Assembly: GCA_001939945.1 (NCBI GenBank)
Contig: MOEB01000022.1
Coordinates: forward strand, 1 to 64,000
Direction of reading: 5' to 3'
Length of the DNA: 64,000 nucleotides
Source of the DNA: Aerophototrophica crusticola
Lineage (GTDB): Bacteria; Pseudomonadota; Alphaproteobacteria; Azospirillales; Azospirillaceae
Position 1 is the stretch's first letter; every line of letters begins with the position of its first letter. Positions 32,662 through 43,813 of the stretch are shown piece by piece. The notes beneath the pieces are model-generated. The model searched no databases. It saw only the letters and a program-made list of their open reading frames with translations, and had not been told where the DNA came from. The position numbers and the translations under genes are program-made.

Positions 32662-32955
32662 TCAGGCTGGGACCAAGGGCTCAATGCCGTCAAGGTCATG
32701 CACGATGGCCGCCACCTCGGTGAGGTCGTGCAGCGCCTGGAGGTTCATCCAGAACTCCGGACCGGTCCGGAATACCCTGCCAAGGCGGAGGGCGAGGTCA
32801 CCTGTGACCGGTGTCTGCCCCAGGGCAAACCGCTCAATCCGGGTACGGGAAGCCTTGCAAGTCCTGGCGAGCGCCGACGCCGTGAGGCCCATCGGCTTCA
32901 GGAACTCCTCGGTGAGGATTTCACCGGGGTGGATGGGCGGGGTAGGGCCGATCAT
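32662..32955 (-). CDS. HigA-family antitoxin, XRE helix-turn-helix (no partner toxin)
   Basis: A 97-residue HigA-type antidote protein: PPIHPGEILTEEFLKPMGLTASALARTCKASRTRIERFALG, then RLGRVFRTGPEFWMNLQALHDL. HigB toxin genes normally lie immediately upstream on the same strand, but here that place is taken by ubiD (ends at 32992), and nothing HigB-like flanks it. It may be a stand-alone repressor or the remnant of a lost pair. Confidence 0.9.
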   Translation of the reverse strand: MIGPTPPIHPGEILTEEFLKPMGLTASALARTCKASRTRIERFALGQTPVTGDLALRLGRVFRTGPEFWMNLQALHDLTEVAAIVHDLDGIEPLVPA

Positions 32956-32991
32956 GGGATATGCTTCTCGCTGACGGCCCAGATTACCACA

Positions 32992-34500
32992 CTACCAGAT
33001 CGCCTTCCCGCTCCCCGGCAAGCCCAGCTTCCCCCAGCGCTCCGTCACCCGGTCCACCACCTCCTGCTCCATCCGCAGCTTCACGCCCCATTCGCGGTGG
33101 GTCTCTGGCGGCAGCTTGTTGGTGGCGTCCAGGCCGACCTTGCCGCCCAGGCCGGATTCGGGGCTGGCGAAGTCCAGGTAGTCGATGGGGGTGCCCTCGA
33201 TCACGGTGATGTCGCGGGCGGGGTCCATGCGGGTGGACATGGCCCACATGACGTCCTTCCAGTCGCGGGCATTGATGTCGTCGTCCACGACGATGACCCA
33301 CTTGGTGTACATGAACTGCCGCAGGAAGGACCAGACGCCCATCATCACGCGCTTGGCGTGGCCCGGGTAGGCCTTCTTCATGCTGACCACGGCGATGCGG
33401 TAGGAACAGCCCTCCGGCGGCAGCCAGAAATCCACGATCTCCGGGAATTGCTGCTGGAGCAGGGGGATGAACACCTCGTTCAGCGCCTCCCCCAGCACGC
33501 TCGGCTCGTCCGGCGGGCGGCCGGTGAAGGTGGAGAGGTAGATGGGGTCGCGGCGCATGGTGATGGCCGTGACGTTGAACACGGGGAAGGGCTCCACGCT
33601 GTTGTAATAGCCGGTGTGGTCGCCGTACGGCCCCTCGTCCGCGTACTCGTCCAGGGACACGTAGCCCTCCAGCACGATCTCCGCGTTGGCCGGCACCTTC
33701 AGGGGCACGGTCTTGCAGTCCACCAAATCCACCTTTTTCCCGCGCAGCAGGCCGGCGAACTGGTACTCGCTCAGCGTGTCCGGCACGGGCGTCACGGCGG
33801 CCAGGATGGTGCCGGGGTCGGCGCCGAGGACGGCGGCGGCGGGCAGGGGCTCGCGCTTGCCCGCACCCTTCCAGCGCTGGTGGTGCTGGGCGCCGCCGCG
33901 GTGTTTCAGCCAGCGCATGATGGTCTTGTCCCGCCCCAGCACCTGCATGCGGTAGATGCCGAGGTTGTAATTGTCCTCCCGCTTGTCGCTGGGGCCCTTC
34001 GTGACCACCAGGGGCCAGGTGATCAGCGGCGCCGGCTCCCCCGGCCAGCAGCCCTGCACGGGCAGGCGGGAAAGGTCGATCTGGTCCCCGGTCAGCACCA
34101 CCTCCTGGCAGGGCGCGCGGGACACGTTGCCGGGACGCATGGCCAGCACGGTCTTGGCCAGGGGCAGCAGGTCGAACGCCTCCCGCAGGCCGCGGGGCGG
34201 TTCCGGTTGCTTCAGGAAGGCCAGCGTCTCCCCCACCTGGCGCAGCTCGTTCGGCTCCCGGTCCATGCCCCAGGCCACCCGCTCCACCGTGCCGAACAGG
34301 TTGATCAGGACGGGCATCTCGCTGCGGGTCCCGTCCGCCTTGATGACGTTCTCGAACAGCACGGCCGGCCCGCCCTCCGCCAGCAGGCGGGTGTGGATCT
34401 CCGTCATCTCCAGGTGGGTGGACACCGGCTCCCGCACCCGGACCAGCCTTCCGGCCTTTTCCAGCCGCTCGATGAACTCACGCAGGGAACCGTAGGGCAT
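32992..34500 (-). CDS. ubiD: UbiD-family prenylated-FMN-dependent decarboxylase (4-hydroxy-3-polyprenylbenzoate decarboxylase)
   Basis: Decarboxylates polyprenyl-4-hydroxybenzoate in ubiquinone synthesis, using prenylated FMN made by UbiX. The 502-residue protein has the UbiD core: [51 protein letters not shown], and [12 protein letters not shown]. Length fits E. coli UbiD (497 aa). The ATG at 34500 (MPYGSLREF) was preferred to a GTG three codons upstream. No ubiX is present here; ubiE and ubiB lie 16 kb away. Confidence 0.94.
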   Translation of the reverse strand: MPYGSLREFIERLEKAGRLVRVREPVSTHLEMTEIHTRLLAEGGPAVLFENVIKADGTRSEMPVLINLFGTVERVAWGMDREPNELRQVGETLAFLKQPEPPRGLREAFDLLPLAKTVLAMRPGNVSRAPCQEVVLTGDQIDLSRLPVQGCWPGEPAPLITWPLVVTKGPSDKREDNYNLGIYRMQVLGRDKTIMRWLKHRGGAQHHQRWKGAGKREPLPAAAVLGADPGTILAAVTPVPDTLSEYQFAGLLRGKKVDLVDCKTVPLKVPANAEIVLEGYVSLDEYADEGPYGDHTGYYNSVEPFPVFNVTAITMRRDPIYLSTFTGRPPDEPSVLGEALNEVFIPLLQQQFPEIVDFWLPPEGCSYRIAVVSMKKAYPGHAKRVMMGVWSFLRQFMYTKWVIVVDDDINARDWKDVMWAMSTRMDPARDITVIEGTPIDYLDFASPESGLGGKVGLDATNKLPPETHREWGVKLRMEQEVVDRVTERWGKLGLPGSGKAIW

Positions 34501-34645
34501 GGGGCGCACTCTCTAATGGGGAGGGGCCGATGGGGGTGCGCAGAAGATCGGGGAACATGTCCCCAGGTCAAGCTGCCGCTTGCGTCGCACCCTGACCGCC
34601 GGTGAAATGGCTTGCACCCACACCCCTGGCGGGAAAGCCAAGACC

Positions 34646-35098
34646 ATGTACCACCTCGCGCAGGTCAACATCGCCAAGCTGCTGGCCCCCATCGACAGCC
34701 CTCAACTCCTCGGCTTCACCTCCCGCCTGGACATGGTGAACGCCATGGCGGAGTCGGCGCCGGGCTTCGTCTGGCGGCTGAAGGGCGATGGCAACGACGC
34801 CACCAGCCTGCGGCCCTTCCCCGACCCGGAGGTGATCGTCAACATGTCGGTGTGGGAGAGCGTGGAAGCCCTGTTCGACTTCACCTACCGCCAAGCCGAC
34901 CACACCGGCGTGATGCGTGGCCGACGGGAATGGTTCGCCAGGCACGAAGGGGCCTACATGGCCCTGTGGTGGGTGCCCGCGGGGCATGAGCCCACCCTGG
35001 CGGAAGCGCGGGAGCGCCTGGACCATTTGGACCGGCACGGGCCCACCCCGGTCGCCTTCACCTTCAAGGAACGGTTTCCGGCACCGGTCCCGGCCTGA
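34646..35098 (+). CDS. DUF3291 domain protein
   Basis: A 150-residue protein typical of DUF3291: YHLAQVNIAKLLAPIDSPQL, SAPGFVWRLKG, VIVNMSVWESVEALFDFTYR, then HxxxM-like RRREWFA and ALWWVPAGHEPT. The fold is probably a ferredoxin-like alpha/beta dimer, as in antibiotic-synthesis monooxygenases; function unknown. The ATG at 34646 starts at the family boundary; in-frame ATG 34607 is an alternative. It converges with deoC. Confidence 0.87.
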   Translation: MYHLAQVNIAKLLAPIDSPQLLGFTSRLDMVNAMAESAPGFVWRLKGDGNDATSLRPFPDPEVIVNMSVWESVEALFDFTYRQADHTGVMRGRREWFARHEGAYMALWWVPAGHEPTLAEARERLDHLDRHGPTPVAFTFKERFPAPVPA

Positions 35099-35125
35099 CA
35101 ATCCAGGCCGGGACGGCGCAGGACC

Positions 35126-35902
35126 TCAATACCCGCTGCTGGGCGCCACGCCGGGCTTGCCGTGGCCCAGCACGGCCAGCAGCGCGTCCAGCAGGCCGGA
35201 GGCGCCGAAGCGGAAGGTGGCAGGGCTGGCCCAGCCGGGGCCGCAGATTTCGTCCGCCAGGGCCAGGTACTCGGCCGCACCGGTCACATCGCGAATTCCG
35301 CCGGATGCCTTGAAGCCCACAGGGAGGCCGGCGTCCTTGCAGGCCTGCAGCAGGATGCGGGCGGCGCCGGGGGTGGCGCCCACCGGGACCTTGCCGGTGG
35401 AGGTCTTCAGGAAGTCCGCCCCGGCTTCCACCGCGATGGCGGCCGCCCGCTCCACCAGCACCGGCTTGGCCAGGGCGCCCGTTTCCAGGATCACCTTCAT
35501 GGTGGTGGGGCCGCAGGCCTCCCGGCAGGCCTTCAGGTGCTCCAGGGCGCGGGTGCCGCTGCCCTGGTAGACGTCGGCATAGTTCATCACGACATCGATC
35601 TCATCCGCCCCGTCGGCCAGGGCGGCGGCGATCTGGGCGGCCACCTTCTCCGCCGGGAAGCTGCCGCCGGGGAAGTTCACCACCGTGGCCACCTTCACGC
35701 CCGACCCGGCCAGCAGGCCCTTGGCCTGGGGCACGAACTGCGGCCAGAGGCAGACCGCGGCCACGGACCCGGCCGGGGTGACGGCGCGGCGGCACAGGGC
35801 TGCGGTACTGTCGGCATCGTCCCCATCGTTCAGGCTGGTCAGGTCCAGCAACGGCAGGGCGCGGCGGGCGGTCGCGATTTCGGAGGCGGAATGATCGGTC
35901 AT
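35126..35902 (-). CDS. deoC: Deoxyribose-phosphate aldolase
   Basis: Splits 2-deoxyribose 5-phosphate into glyceraldehyde 3-phosphate and acetaldehyde in nucleoside salvage. The 258-residue TIM barrel has DEIDVVMNY, the Schiff-base Lys in DFLKTSTGK and the second Lys in GFKASGGIRD. It follows cdd on the same strand with a 26-nt gap, forming a nucleoside-catabolism operon. Length matches E. coli DeoC. Confidence 0.96.
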   Translation of the reverse strand: MTDHSASEIATARRALPLLDLTSLNDGDDADSTAALCRRAVTPAGSVAAVCLWPQFVPQAKGLLAGSGVKVATVVNFPGGSFPAEKVAAQIAAALADGADEIDVVMNYADVYQGSGTRALEHLKACREACGPTTMKVILETGALAKPVLVERAAAIAVEAGADFLKTSTGKVPVGATPGAARILLQACKDAGLPVGFKASGGIRDVTGAAEYLALADEICGPGWASPATFRFGASGLLDALLAVLGHGKPGVAPSSGY

Positions 35903-35928
35903 TGGTCGTTCCAGAGTCGGAATAAAGG

Positions 35929-36333
35929 TCAGAAGCCAAGGTTGTCCGGGCCGAAGCTGTGGGGCAGCAGCTCCGCCAGGGTGAAGCGCTGGCCCTGGCC
36001 CCCGGCGTCGAAGACATGGATGGGGGTGTCGGGGGACGCGAACTCCCGGATGCGCTGGCGGCAGCCGCCGCAGGGGGTGCAGAGGATGCCGGACCCGGCC
36101 TCCCCGCCCACCACCGTGATCTCGGCGATGCGGCCCTCACCGGCGGCCACCATCATGCCGATGGCGCTGGCCTCGGCGCACTGGCCCTGGGGGTAGGCGG
36201 CATTCTCCACGTTGCAGCCGGCGAAGACGGCGCCGGACTGGGTGCGGATGGCGGCGCCCACCTTGAAGCGGGAATAGGGGGCGTGGGCTTTTTCCCGCAC
36301 GGCGCGGGCCGCCTCGAACAGGTCGGTGGTCAT
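35929..36333 (-). CDS. cdd: Cytidine deaminase
   Basis: Deaminates cytidine and deoxycytidine to uridine and deoxyuridine. The 134-residue tetrameric-type enzyme has SRFKVGAAIRTQSGAVFAGCNVENAAYP, the zinc ligand and catalytic Glu in CAEASAI, and PCGGCRQ with two Cys ligands. The ATG at 36333 (MTTDLFEAA) begins at the family boundary. It is the first gene of the cdd-deoC operon. Confidence 0.96.
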   Translation of the reverse strand: MTTDLFEAARAVREKAHAPYSRFKVGAAIRTQSGAVFAGCNVENAAYPQGQCAEASAIGMMVAAGEGRIAEITVVGGEAGSGILCTPCGGCRQRIREFASPDTPIHVFDAGGQGQRFTLAELLPHSFGPDNLGF

Positions 36334-36587
36334 CTCTGTTGGGTTCCCCTGGGAAAGTCGCCGCAGCATAGGGGCAGGGCGTGCCCACGGCTAGACCATG
36401 TTTCCGGCCACCGGGGACATGGTCCGGCGGCGACTGCCGCCGCGCCCGCCGATGCGGGCGAAAGCCAAGCCGCGGATGCGGCGCCGGCGCTTGAGGAAGG
36501 CCACCTGGGCCGTTGCACCCTTGCCCTGGCCGCCGCGATGGTTACCCTGGGCGCCAACAGCCAAGAGCAAACCCGGGAGGAAGCACC

Positions 36588-37751
36588 ATGATCGCCACCA
36601 TCCTCACCCCCCGCATCATGGAGGTCGGCGGCGGCGCCGTGGCCCGCGTGGCCGAGGTGCTGGCCCGGCTGGGCTGCTCCAGGCCCCTGGTGGTGACCGA
36701 CCCCTGGATGCGTGACAGCGGCACGGTGGAAAAGGTGCTGGCCCCCCTGCGCCAGGCGGGCATGGCCTTCGACGTCTTCGCCGACACGGTGCCGGACCCC
36801 ACCACCGACGTGGTGGCCGCAGGCACGGAACGGCTGCTGTCCGGCGGCTTCGACAGCATGGTGGCGCTGGGCGGCGGGTCCCCCATCGACACGGCCAAGG
36901 CCATGGGCATCCTGGCCGCCAACGGGGGCGAACTGCGGTCCTACAAGGTGCCCAACCCCATCCCCAAGGCGGGCGTGCCCCTGCTGGCCATCCCGACGAC
37001 GGCGGGCACGGGCTCGGAGGTGACGCGCTTCACCGTGGTGACCGACACGGGCACGGATGAGAAGATGCTGATCGCCGGGCCCATGCTGGTGCCCACCGCC
37101 GCCATCGTGGACTATGAGCTGACCTTGACCTGCCCGCTGCGGCTGACGGCGGACACGGGCATCGACGCCCTGACCCACGCCATCGAGGCCTATGTCAGCC
37201 GCAAGGCGAACCCCTTCTCCGACAGCATGGCCCTGGCCGCCATCCGCAAGATCGCCCCGAACATCCGCGCCGCCTGTGCCGAGCCGGGCAACCGGGCGGC
37301 GCGGGAAGCCATGATGCTGGGCGCCACCCTGGCGGGGATGGCCTTCTCCAACGCCTCCGTCGCCCTGGTGCACGGGATGAGCCGGCCCATCGGCGCCTTC
37401 TTCCACGTGCCGCACGGCCTGTCCAACGCCATGCTGCTGCCGGCGGTCACCGCCTTCAGCCTGCCGGCGGCGGAGGCCCGCTATGCCGATTGCGCCCGGG
37501 CCATGGGCGCCGTGGGGGAGGGGATGCCGGACGAGGCCGCCGGCCTTGCCCTGCTGGACGCGCTGCGGGACCTTAACGCCGACCTGAAGGTGCCGGGACC
37601 CAAGGCCTATGGCATCGACGAGGCCCGCTGGAACGGCCTGCTGGCCACCATGGCTGAGCAGGCCATAGCGTCGGGCAGCCCGGGCAACAACCCGCGGGTA
37701 CCCGACGCCCAGCAGATCGTGGCGCTGTACCGGGAGGCGTGGGCGGCTTGA
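36588..37751 (+). CDS. Iron-containing alcohol dehydrogenase
   Basis: A 387-residue group III alcohol dehydrogenase. NAD(P)-binding GGGSPIDTAKA is followed by TTAGTGSEVT and the metal-binding DALTHAIEAYVS, HGMSRPIGAFFHVPHG (three His plus the Asp of the first motif). Strong ribosome site GGGAGGAAG precedes the ATG. Substrate (ethanol, butanol, 1,3-propanediol or other) cannot be told. The 250 nt upstream shared with cdd hold both promoters; I saw no other feature there. Confidence 0.92.
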   Translation: MIATILTPRIMEVGGGAVARVAEVLARLGCSRPLVVTDPWMRDSGTVEKVLAPLRQAGMAFDVFADTVPDPTTDVVAAGTERLLSGGFDSMVALGGGSPIDTAKAMGILAANGGELRSYKVPNPIPKAGVPLLAIPTTAGTGSEVTRFTVVTDTGTDEKMLIAGPMLVPTAAIVDYELTLTCPLRLTADTGIDALTHAIEAYVSRKANPFSDSMALAAIRKIAPNIRAACAEPGNRAAREAMMLGATLAGMAFSNASVALVHGMSRPIGAFFHVPHGLSNAMLLPAVTAFSLPAAEARYADCARAMGAVGEGMPDEAAGLALLDALRDLNADLKVPGPKAYGIDEARWNGLLATMAEQAIASGSPGNNPRVPDAQQIVALYREAWAA

Positions 37752-37839
37752 GGGCCCTCAGCCCCGGGAGAGGGTGGCGCCGGATGAAGGGGGGAGCGTA
37801 GGCCTAGGTTTCCCTGCTCCCGGCACCCCCTCACCCCGA

Positions 37840-37862
37840 CCCTCTCCCCGGTGGGGAGAGGG
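37840..37862. repeat. REP-like palindrome CCCTCTCCCC/GGGGAGAGGG
   Basis: CCCTCTCCCC (37840-37849), loop GGT, and GGGGAGAGGG (37853-37862) form a perfect 10-bp stem five bases before the nitronate monooxygenase stop. A looser copy (GGGAGAGGGTGG) follows the alcohol dehydrogenase stop at 37770. Palindromes of this sequence are widespread intergenic repeats in proteobacteria. It may serve as a bidirectional terminator here. Confidence 0.7.
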
Positions 37863-37867
37863 GGAGT

Positions 37868-38830
37868 TCAGCCGAACACCGGCCGCTCGGCCGCGGCGCG
37901 GTACTCCGCCGCCAGCCGGTCCACCAGCTCCTGCACGGTGGGCACGTCATGGATGGTGCCGATGCCCTGGCCGGCGGACCAGATGTCCTTCCAGGCCTTC
38001 TTGGACGGGTTGTCCCAGTCGGACACGTTGGGCTTGCCCACGGCGGCGCTGATCTGGCTGGGGTCGATGCCGTTGGCGATGACGCTGTGGGCCAGGTAGT
38101 TGCCGGGGATGCCGCTGAAGACGGGGGTATAGACGATGTCCGCCGCCGCGCCGTCCACGATCATCTGCTTGTAGGCCGGGCTGGCGTTCGCCTCCGCCGT
38201 GGCGATGAAGCGGGTGCCCATGTAGGCGAAGTCCGCCCCCATCACCTCCGCCGCGCGGATTGCGGCGCCGGACGACATGGAGCCCGCCAGCACGATGGGT
38301 CCGTCGAAGAACGCCCGCACCTCCGGCAGCAGGGCGAAGGGCGACAGGGTGCCGGCATGGCCGCCGGCACCGGCGCAGACCAGGATCAGCCCGTCAACGC
38401 CCGCCTCCAGCGCCTTCTTGGCGTGCTTCACGTTGGTCACATCGTGAAAGACCAGCCCGCCATAGGAATGCACCGCCTCAACGATCTGGGTCGGCGCGCC
38501 GACCGACGTGATGACCAGCGGCACCTTGTGCTTCACGACAAGGGCGAGGTCGTCCATCAGGCGGCCGTTGGACTTGTGCACGATCAGGTTCACCCCGAAC
38601 GGCGCCACCGGCTTGTCCGGGTTGGCGGCGGCGTAGGCGGCAAGCTCCTCCGTCACCTGGCCCAGCCACTGGTCCAGCAGCTCGATGGGCCGGGCGTTCA
38701 GGCTGGGGAAGGTGCCGACGATGCCGGCCTTGCACTCCGCGACCACCAGCTCCGGGTAGCTGACGATGAACATGGGGGAGGCGATCACGGGCAGGGCGAG
38801 CTTGCCCTGGAACAGCTTCGGCATGGGCAT
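37868..38830 (-). CDS. Nitronate monooxygenase (2-nitropropane dioxygenase family)
   Basis: A 320-residue FMN-dependent TIM-barrel oxidase that converts alkyl nitronates to carbonyls and nitrite. Family features are LPVIASPMFIVS, FGVNLIVHKSN, the FMN/active-site His in LVFHDVTNVKHAKKA, ILVCAGAGGHAG, and the phosphate-binding GSMSSGAAIRAAEVMGADFAYMGTRF. The ATG at 38830 (MPMPKLF) gives the normal length; the upstream open frame is non-coding. It is divergent from the malic enzyme gene. Confidence 0.92.
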   Translation of the reverse strand: MPMPKLFQGKLALPVIASPMFIVSYPELVVAECKAGIVGTFPSLNARPIELLDQWLGQVTEELAAYAAANPDKPVAPFGVNLIVHKSNGRLMDDLALVVKHKVPLVITSVGAPTQIVEAVHSYGGLVFHDVTNVKHAKKALEAGVDGLILVCAGAGGHAGTLSPFALLPEVRAFFDGPIVLAGSMSSGAAIRAAEVMGADFAYMGTRFIATAEANASPAYKQMIVDGAAADIVYTPVFSGIPGNYLAHSVIANGIDPSQISAAVGKPNVSDWDNPSKKAWKDIWSAGQGIGTIHDVPTVQELVDRLAAEYRAAAERPVFG

Positions 38831-39068
38831 GGGGTGGGAACCTCCCTGGGGCGATGGTTGCCGCCGCCGGGTCGTCCGCCCGGCTTGTCGCCCGCCTTTG
38901 TAGGCCATCGCGGGGGGTGGGGGGAAGCGCGCACCGCTTTCCCAACCAGCGGATGGGTGCTTAACGCCGCACGCCTCGGCAAGCCTAGCGGTGGCGGCCC
39001 CGCCTCGTTTACCATGCCGGCCCGCACAGCCCGGGGGCATGTCAGCGTAACAAGGGGAGTTGGGGGGA

Positions 39069-41339
<2,271 letters not shown>

Positions 41340-41451
41340 AGGGGGGCGGGTCCTTCGTCCGCGGCTGATGTTAAATTTAGGTGACGCGGGCCTTCCCGGG
41401 ACGGGGCTATGCTATGCCCGGCGATAACGAACCGTCATAGCCCCGGCCCCC

Positions 41452-42924
41452 ATGATGCCGCGCGACCTGTACCCCTTCCGCCTTTTCCTGATCGGCCTGC
41501 TGCTGGTCGGGCCGAGCGGGGGCGTGCTTTTGTCGCTGGCGTGGCATGGGCACATCCATGCCGGCAACGCCCTGGCCCTGTTCGCCCTGGTGGCGGCGGT
41601 GTCCGGCGTGCTGCTGCGGCTGATCCACCAGGACACCCGCGCTATGGTCGCCTATGCGGACCGCCTGGCGGAGGGGGGCCCGCCCGTGCCCATGCCGCTG
41701 GTCAATTCCGTCTCGGCCGAGACGGTGGTCTCCGCCATGGCCCGCACCCAGTCGCGCTGGCTGGAGCGGGGGGAGGCCGGGCAGCGCCGGGTGGACGCGG
41801 CGGAGGCCGTGGTGGACGGGCTGCACGACCCGCTGCTGCTGGTGGGCGCCGACCGGCGGGTGATCCGCGCCAACAACGCCGCCCGGGCCCTGTTCGGCGA
41901 CCGCATGGTGGGCCGGGACCTGGCCGTGTCCCTGCGGAACCCGGCCCTGCTGGAGGCGGTGGACGCCGTGCGCAACGGCGGTGCCTCCCGCAGCGTCGAG
42001 TTCATGCTGCCCGTGCCGGTGGAGCGCACCCTGGAGGCACGGGTGAAGCCCTTCTCCCGCACGGACCCCACGGGGGGAGAGCCCGCGCCGGACGAGCCGC
42101 GGCTGTTGCTGACCCTGCACGACATCACCCTGCTGAAGCGCTCGGAGCAGATGCGGGCGGACTTCGTGGCCAACGCCAGCCATGAGCTGCGCACCCCCCT
42201 GGCCGCCCTGATCGGCTTCATCGAGACCCTGCGCGGCCCGGCCCGGGACGACACGGAGGCGCGGGACCGCTTCCTGGGCATCATGCACGACCAGTCCAGC
42301 CGCATGTCCCGGCTGGTCAACGACCTGCTGTCCCTGTCGCGGATCGAGCTGGACGAGCATTCCCCGCCCACCGACCGGGTGGACGTGGCGGAGATCGTCC
42401 GCCGGGTGGCGGCCACGCTGGAGCTGCGCGCCGCCGGCCGCAAGGTGCGGCTGAAGGTGGAGGGGGCGGAGACCCTGCCCGCCGTGGTGGGGGACGAGGA
42501 CCAGCTGACCCAGGTCTTCCAGAACCTGATCGACAACGCCATCAAGTACGGCAAGGAACAGACGGAGGTGACGGTCAGCCTGTCCGTCAGCGACCCGGCA
42601 TCCTCCGCCGCCAGCCTGGGCTTGCCCGTGCTGCCGGGCCGGGGGCGCGGCGGGCGCAACATCTGCGTCAGCGTGCGCGACCGGGGCGACGGCATCCCCC
42701 GCACCCACCTGCCGCGCCTGACCGAGCGGTTCTACCGGGTGGACCCGGCCCGGTCCCGCGCCCTGGGGGGCACGGGCCTGGGCCTCGCCATCGTCAAGCA
42801 CATCGTCAACCGCCACCGCGGCCGGCTGACCATCGACAGCGAGGTGGGCAAGGGCAGCACCTTCACCGTGCACCTGCCCGCGGCGGAGGAGCCGGCGGCG
42901 ACGGCGAAGGCGGACGTGGCGTAG
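41452..42924 (+). CDS. phoR: Phosphate regulon sensor histidine kinase PhoR
   Basis: Membrane sensor kinase that phosphorylates PhoB when phosphate is scarce. In its 490 residues are two N-terminal membrane helices with a very short periplasmic loop, a PAS domain (about 115-230), the H-box with phospho-accepting His244 in ASHELRTPLAAL, and the N (NLIDNAIKYG), G1 (DRGDGI), F (ERFYRVD) and G2 (GGTGLGLAIVK) boxes. It lies 900 nt before pstS, in its own transcription unit. Its TAG stop is the first part of a REP-like repeat. Confidence 0.93.
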   Translation: MMPRDLYPFRLFLIGLLLVGPSGGVLLSLAWHGHIHAGNALALFALVAAVSGVLLRLIHQDTRAMVAYADRLAEGGPPVPMPLVNSVSAETVVSAMARTQSRWLERGEAGQRRVDAAEAVVDGLHDPLLLVGADRRVIRANNAARALFGDRMVGRDLAVSLRNPALLEAVDAVRNGGASRSVEFMLPVPVERTLEARVKPFSRTDPTGGEPAPDEPRLLLTLHDITLLKRSEQMRADFVANASHELRTPLAALIGFIETLRGPARDDTEARDRFLGIMHDQSSRMSRLVNDLLSLSRIELDEHSPPTDRVDVAEIVRRVAATLELRAAGRKVRLKVEGAETLPAVVGDEDQLTQVFQNLIDNAIKYGKEQTEVTVSLSVSDPASSAASLGLPVLPGRGRGGRNICVSVRDRGDGIPRTHLPRLTERFYRVDPARSRALGGTGLGLAIVKHIVNRHRGRLTIDSEVGKGSTFTVHLPAAEEPAATAKADVA

Positions 42925-43034
42925 GTCGGATTAGGTGCGAAGCACCGTAATCCGACGGCAAACGGTCCCGCGATCCCACGCGCGTATTCACGCGATGTCG
43001 GATTACGGTGCCTTGCGGCACCTAATCCGACCTA
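42922..43034. repeat. REP-like inverted repeat, family C (copy 2)
   Basis: Left arm TAGGTCGGATTAGGTGC with an internal GGTGC-gaa-GCACC hairpin; right arm CACCTAATCCGACCTA. The arms meet around a roughly 40-nt centre. The ends are the TAG stops of phoR (42922-42924) and, on the other strand, of the DUF4440 gene (43034-43032). The TAGGTCGGAT(T/A)A core is shared with 63909. Confidence 0.85.
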
Positions 43035-43496
43035 CTTTTTCTGGAAGGCCCTTGTCTCGGGGTTGGTCAGTTCCCCGTCGCCGATGAACTTCCAGGAGCC
43101 GTCCTTCTGCTTGCGCCAGATGGTGACATAGCGGGTGGGGCCCAGGTCGGTGACGGTGCCGCCCGGCTTCTTCGCGGAATAGCGGGCCTTGCCCCAGGTG
43201 TAGCCCAGGGTGCCGTCGTCGGAGATGGCCCCGCCCTCCGGCGCCCAGTCGATGTCGAAGCCCGGCGGGAACAGGGCGGCCACCTGCTCCGGCGTCATCT
43301 CGGGCGTGGCGGTGCTGAACATCACCACCTTGTCGGCGGCGAACATCTGGAAGGCCTTGGCCAGGCCCACCTCCTTGGCCTTCACGGCAAAGGCGCGGTC
43401 GGCGTCCATCACCGCCTTGGCCGGGTGGTCGGCGGCGGCGGAAGTGATGGCGGACAGGCAGAGCAGGGCTGCGGCCAGGGCAAGGCGGCGGGGCAT
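43032..43496 (-). CDS. Secreted DUF4440/SnoaL-like protein
   Basis: A 154-residue protein with a signal peptide (MPRRLALAAALLCLSAITSAAA). The rest resembles the DUF4440/NTF2-like cone fold: HPAKAVMDADRAFAVKAKEVGLAKAFQMFAADKVVMF, then YTWGKARYS and YVTIWRKQKDGSWKFIGDGE. Such proteins bind small ligands or act as steroid-isomerase-like enzymes. The ATG at 43496 starts the signal peptide. It is divergent from pstS, and its stop is supplied by a REP-like repeat shared with phoR. Confidence 0.82.
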   Translation of the reverse strand: MPRRLALAAALLCLSAITSAAADHPAKAVMDADRAFAVKAKEVGLAKAFQMFAADKVVMFSTATPEMTPEQVAALFPPGFDIDWAPEGGAISDDGTLGYTWGKARYSAKKPGGTVTDLGPTRYVTIWRKQKDGSWKFIGDGELTNPETRAFQKK

Positions 43497-43648
43497 GGTC
43501 GTCTCCGGCAGGGGTGTCCCCCCAGGAGAAGCGCGGCGCGGCCCTTGGCGCAACACACGATCCCGGCCTTGCAAGCGGTTTTTGGCCGAACCGGGCATAA
43601 CGCCGGAAAGGGCCGGGTGGTGACAGGGATCGGGCAGAAAGGGGGTCG

Positions 43649-43666
43649 CTGTCATCAAACCGTCAT
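43649..43666 (+). promoter_or_regulatory. Pho box upstream of pstS
   Basis: CTGTCAT (43649-43655), CAAA, CCGTCAT (43660-43666): two 7-bp direct repeats with 4-bp spacer, matching the PhoB consensus in all but one position of the second repeat. A candidate -10 box TAGTAT lies at 43674-43679. Transcription would start about 130 nt before the pstS GTG, so the leader is long. The 317-nt gap between the DUF4440 gene and pstS contains nothing else clear. Confidence 0.85.
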
Positions 43667-43813
43667 CGACCTGTAGTATTTAAGTCGCGCAGCAAAGCTA
43701 TGGTCCGCCCACCCGAGACGGGTCCCAGCCGGCCCCCCGGGGGACTGCCCACGCAGTCCCCATCCCCTGCGGACCTTCCCGTCGGACCAAGGCCAAATAC
43801 CGGAGGCAAAGTC

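Noticed and set aside
36398-36715. A basic 105-codon frame overlapping the start of the iron alcohol dehydrogenase
   Set aside because: Arg/Pro/His-rich translation, no ribosome site, and it overlaps a well-supported gene in another frame.
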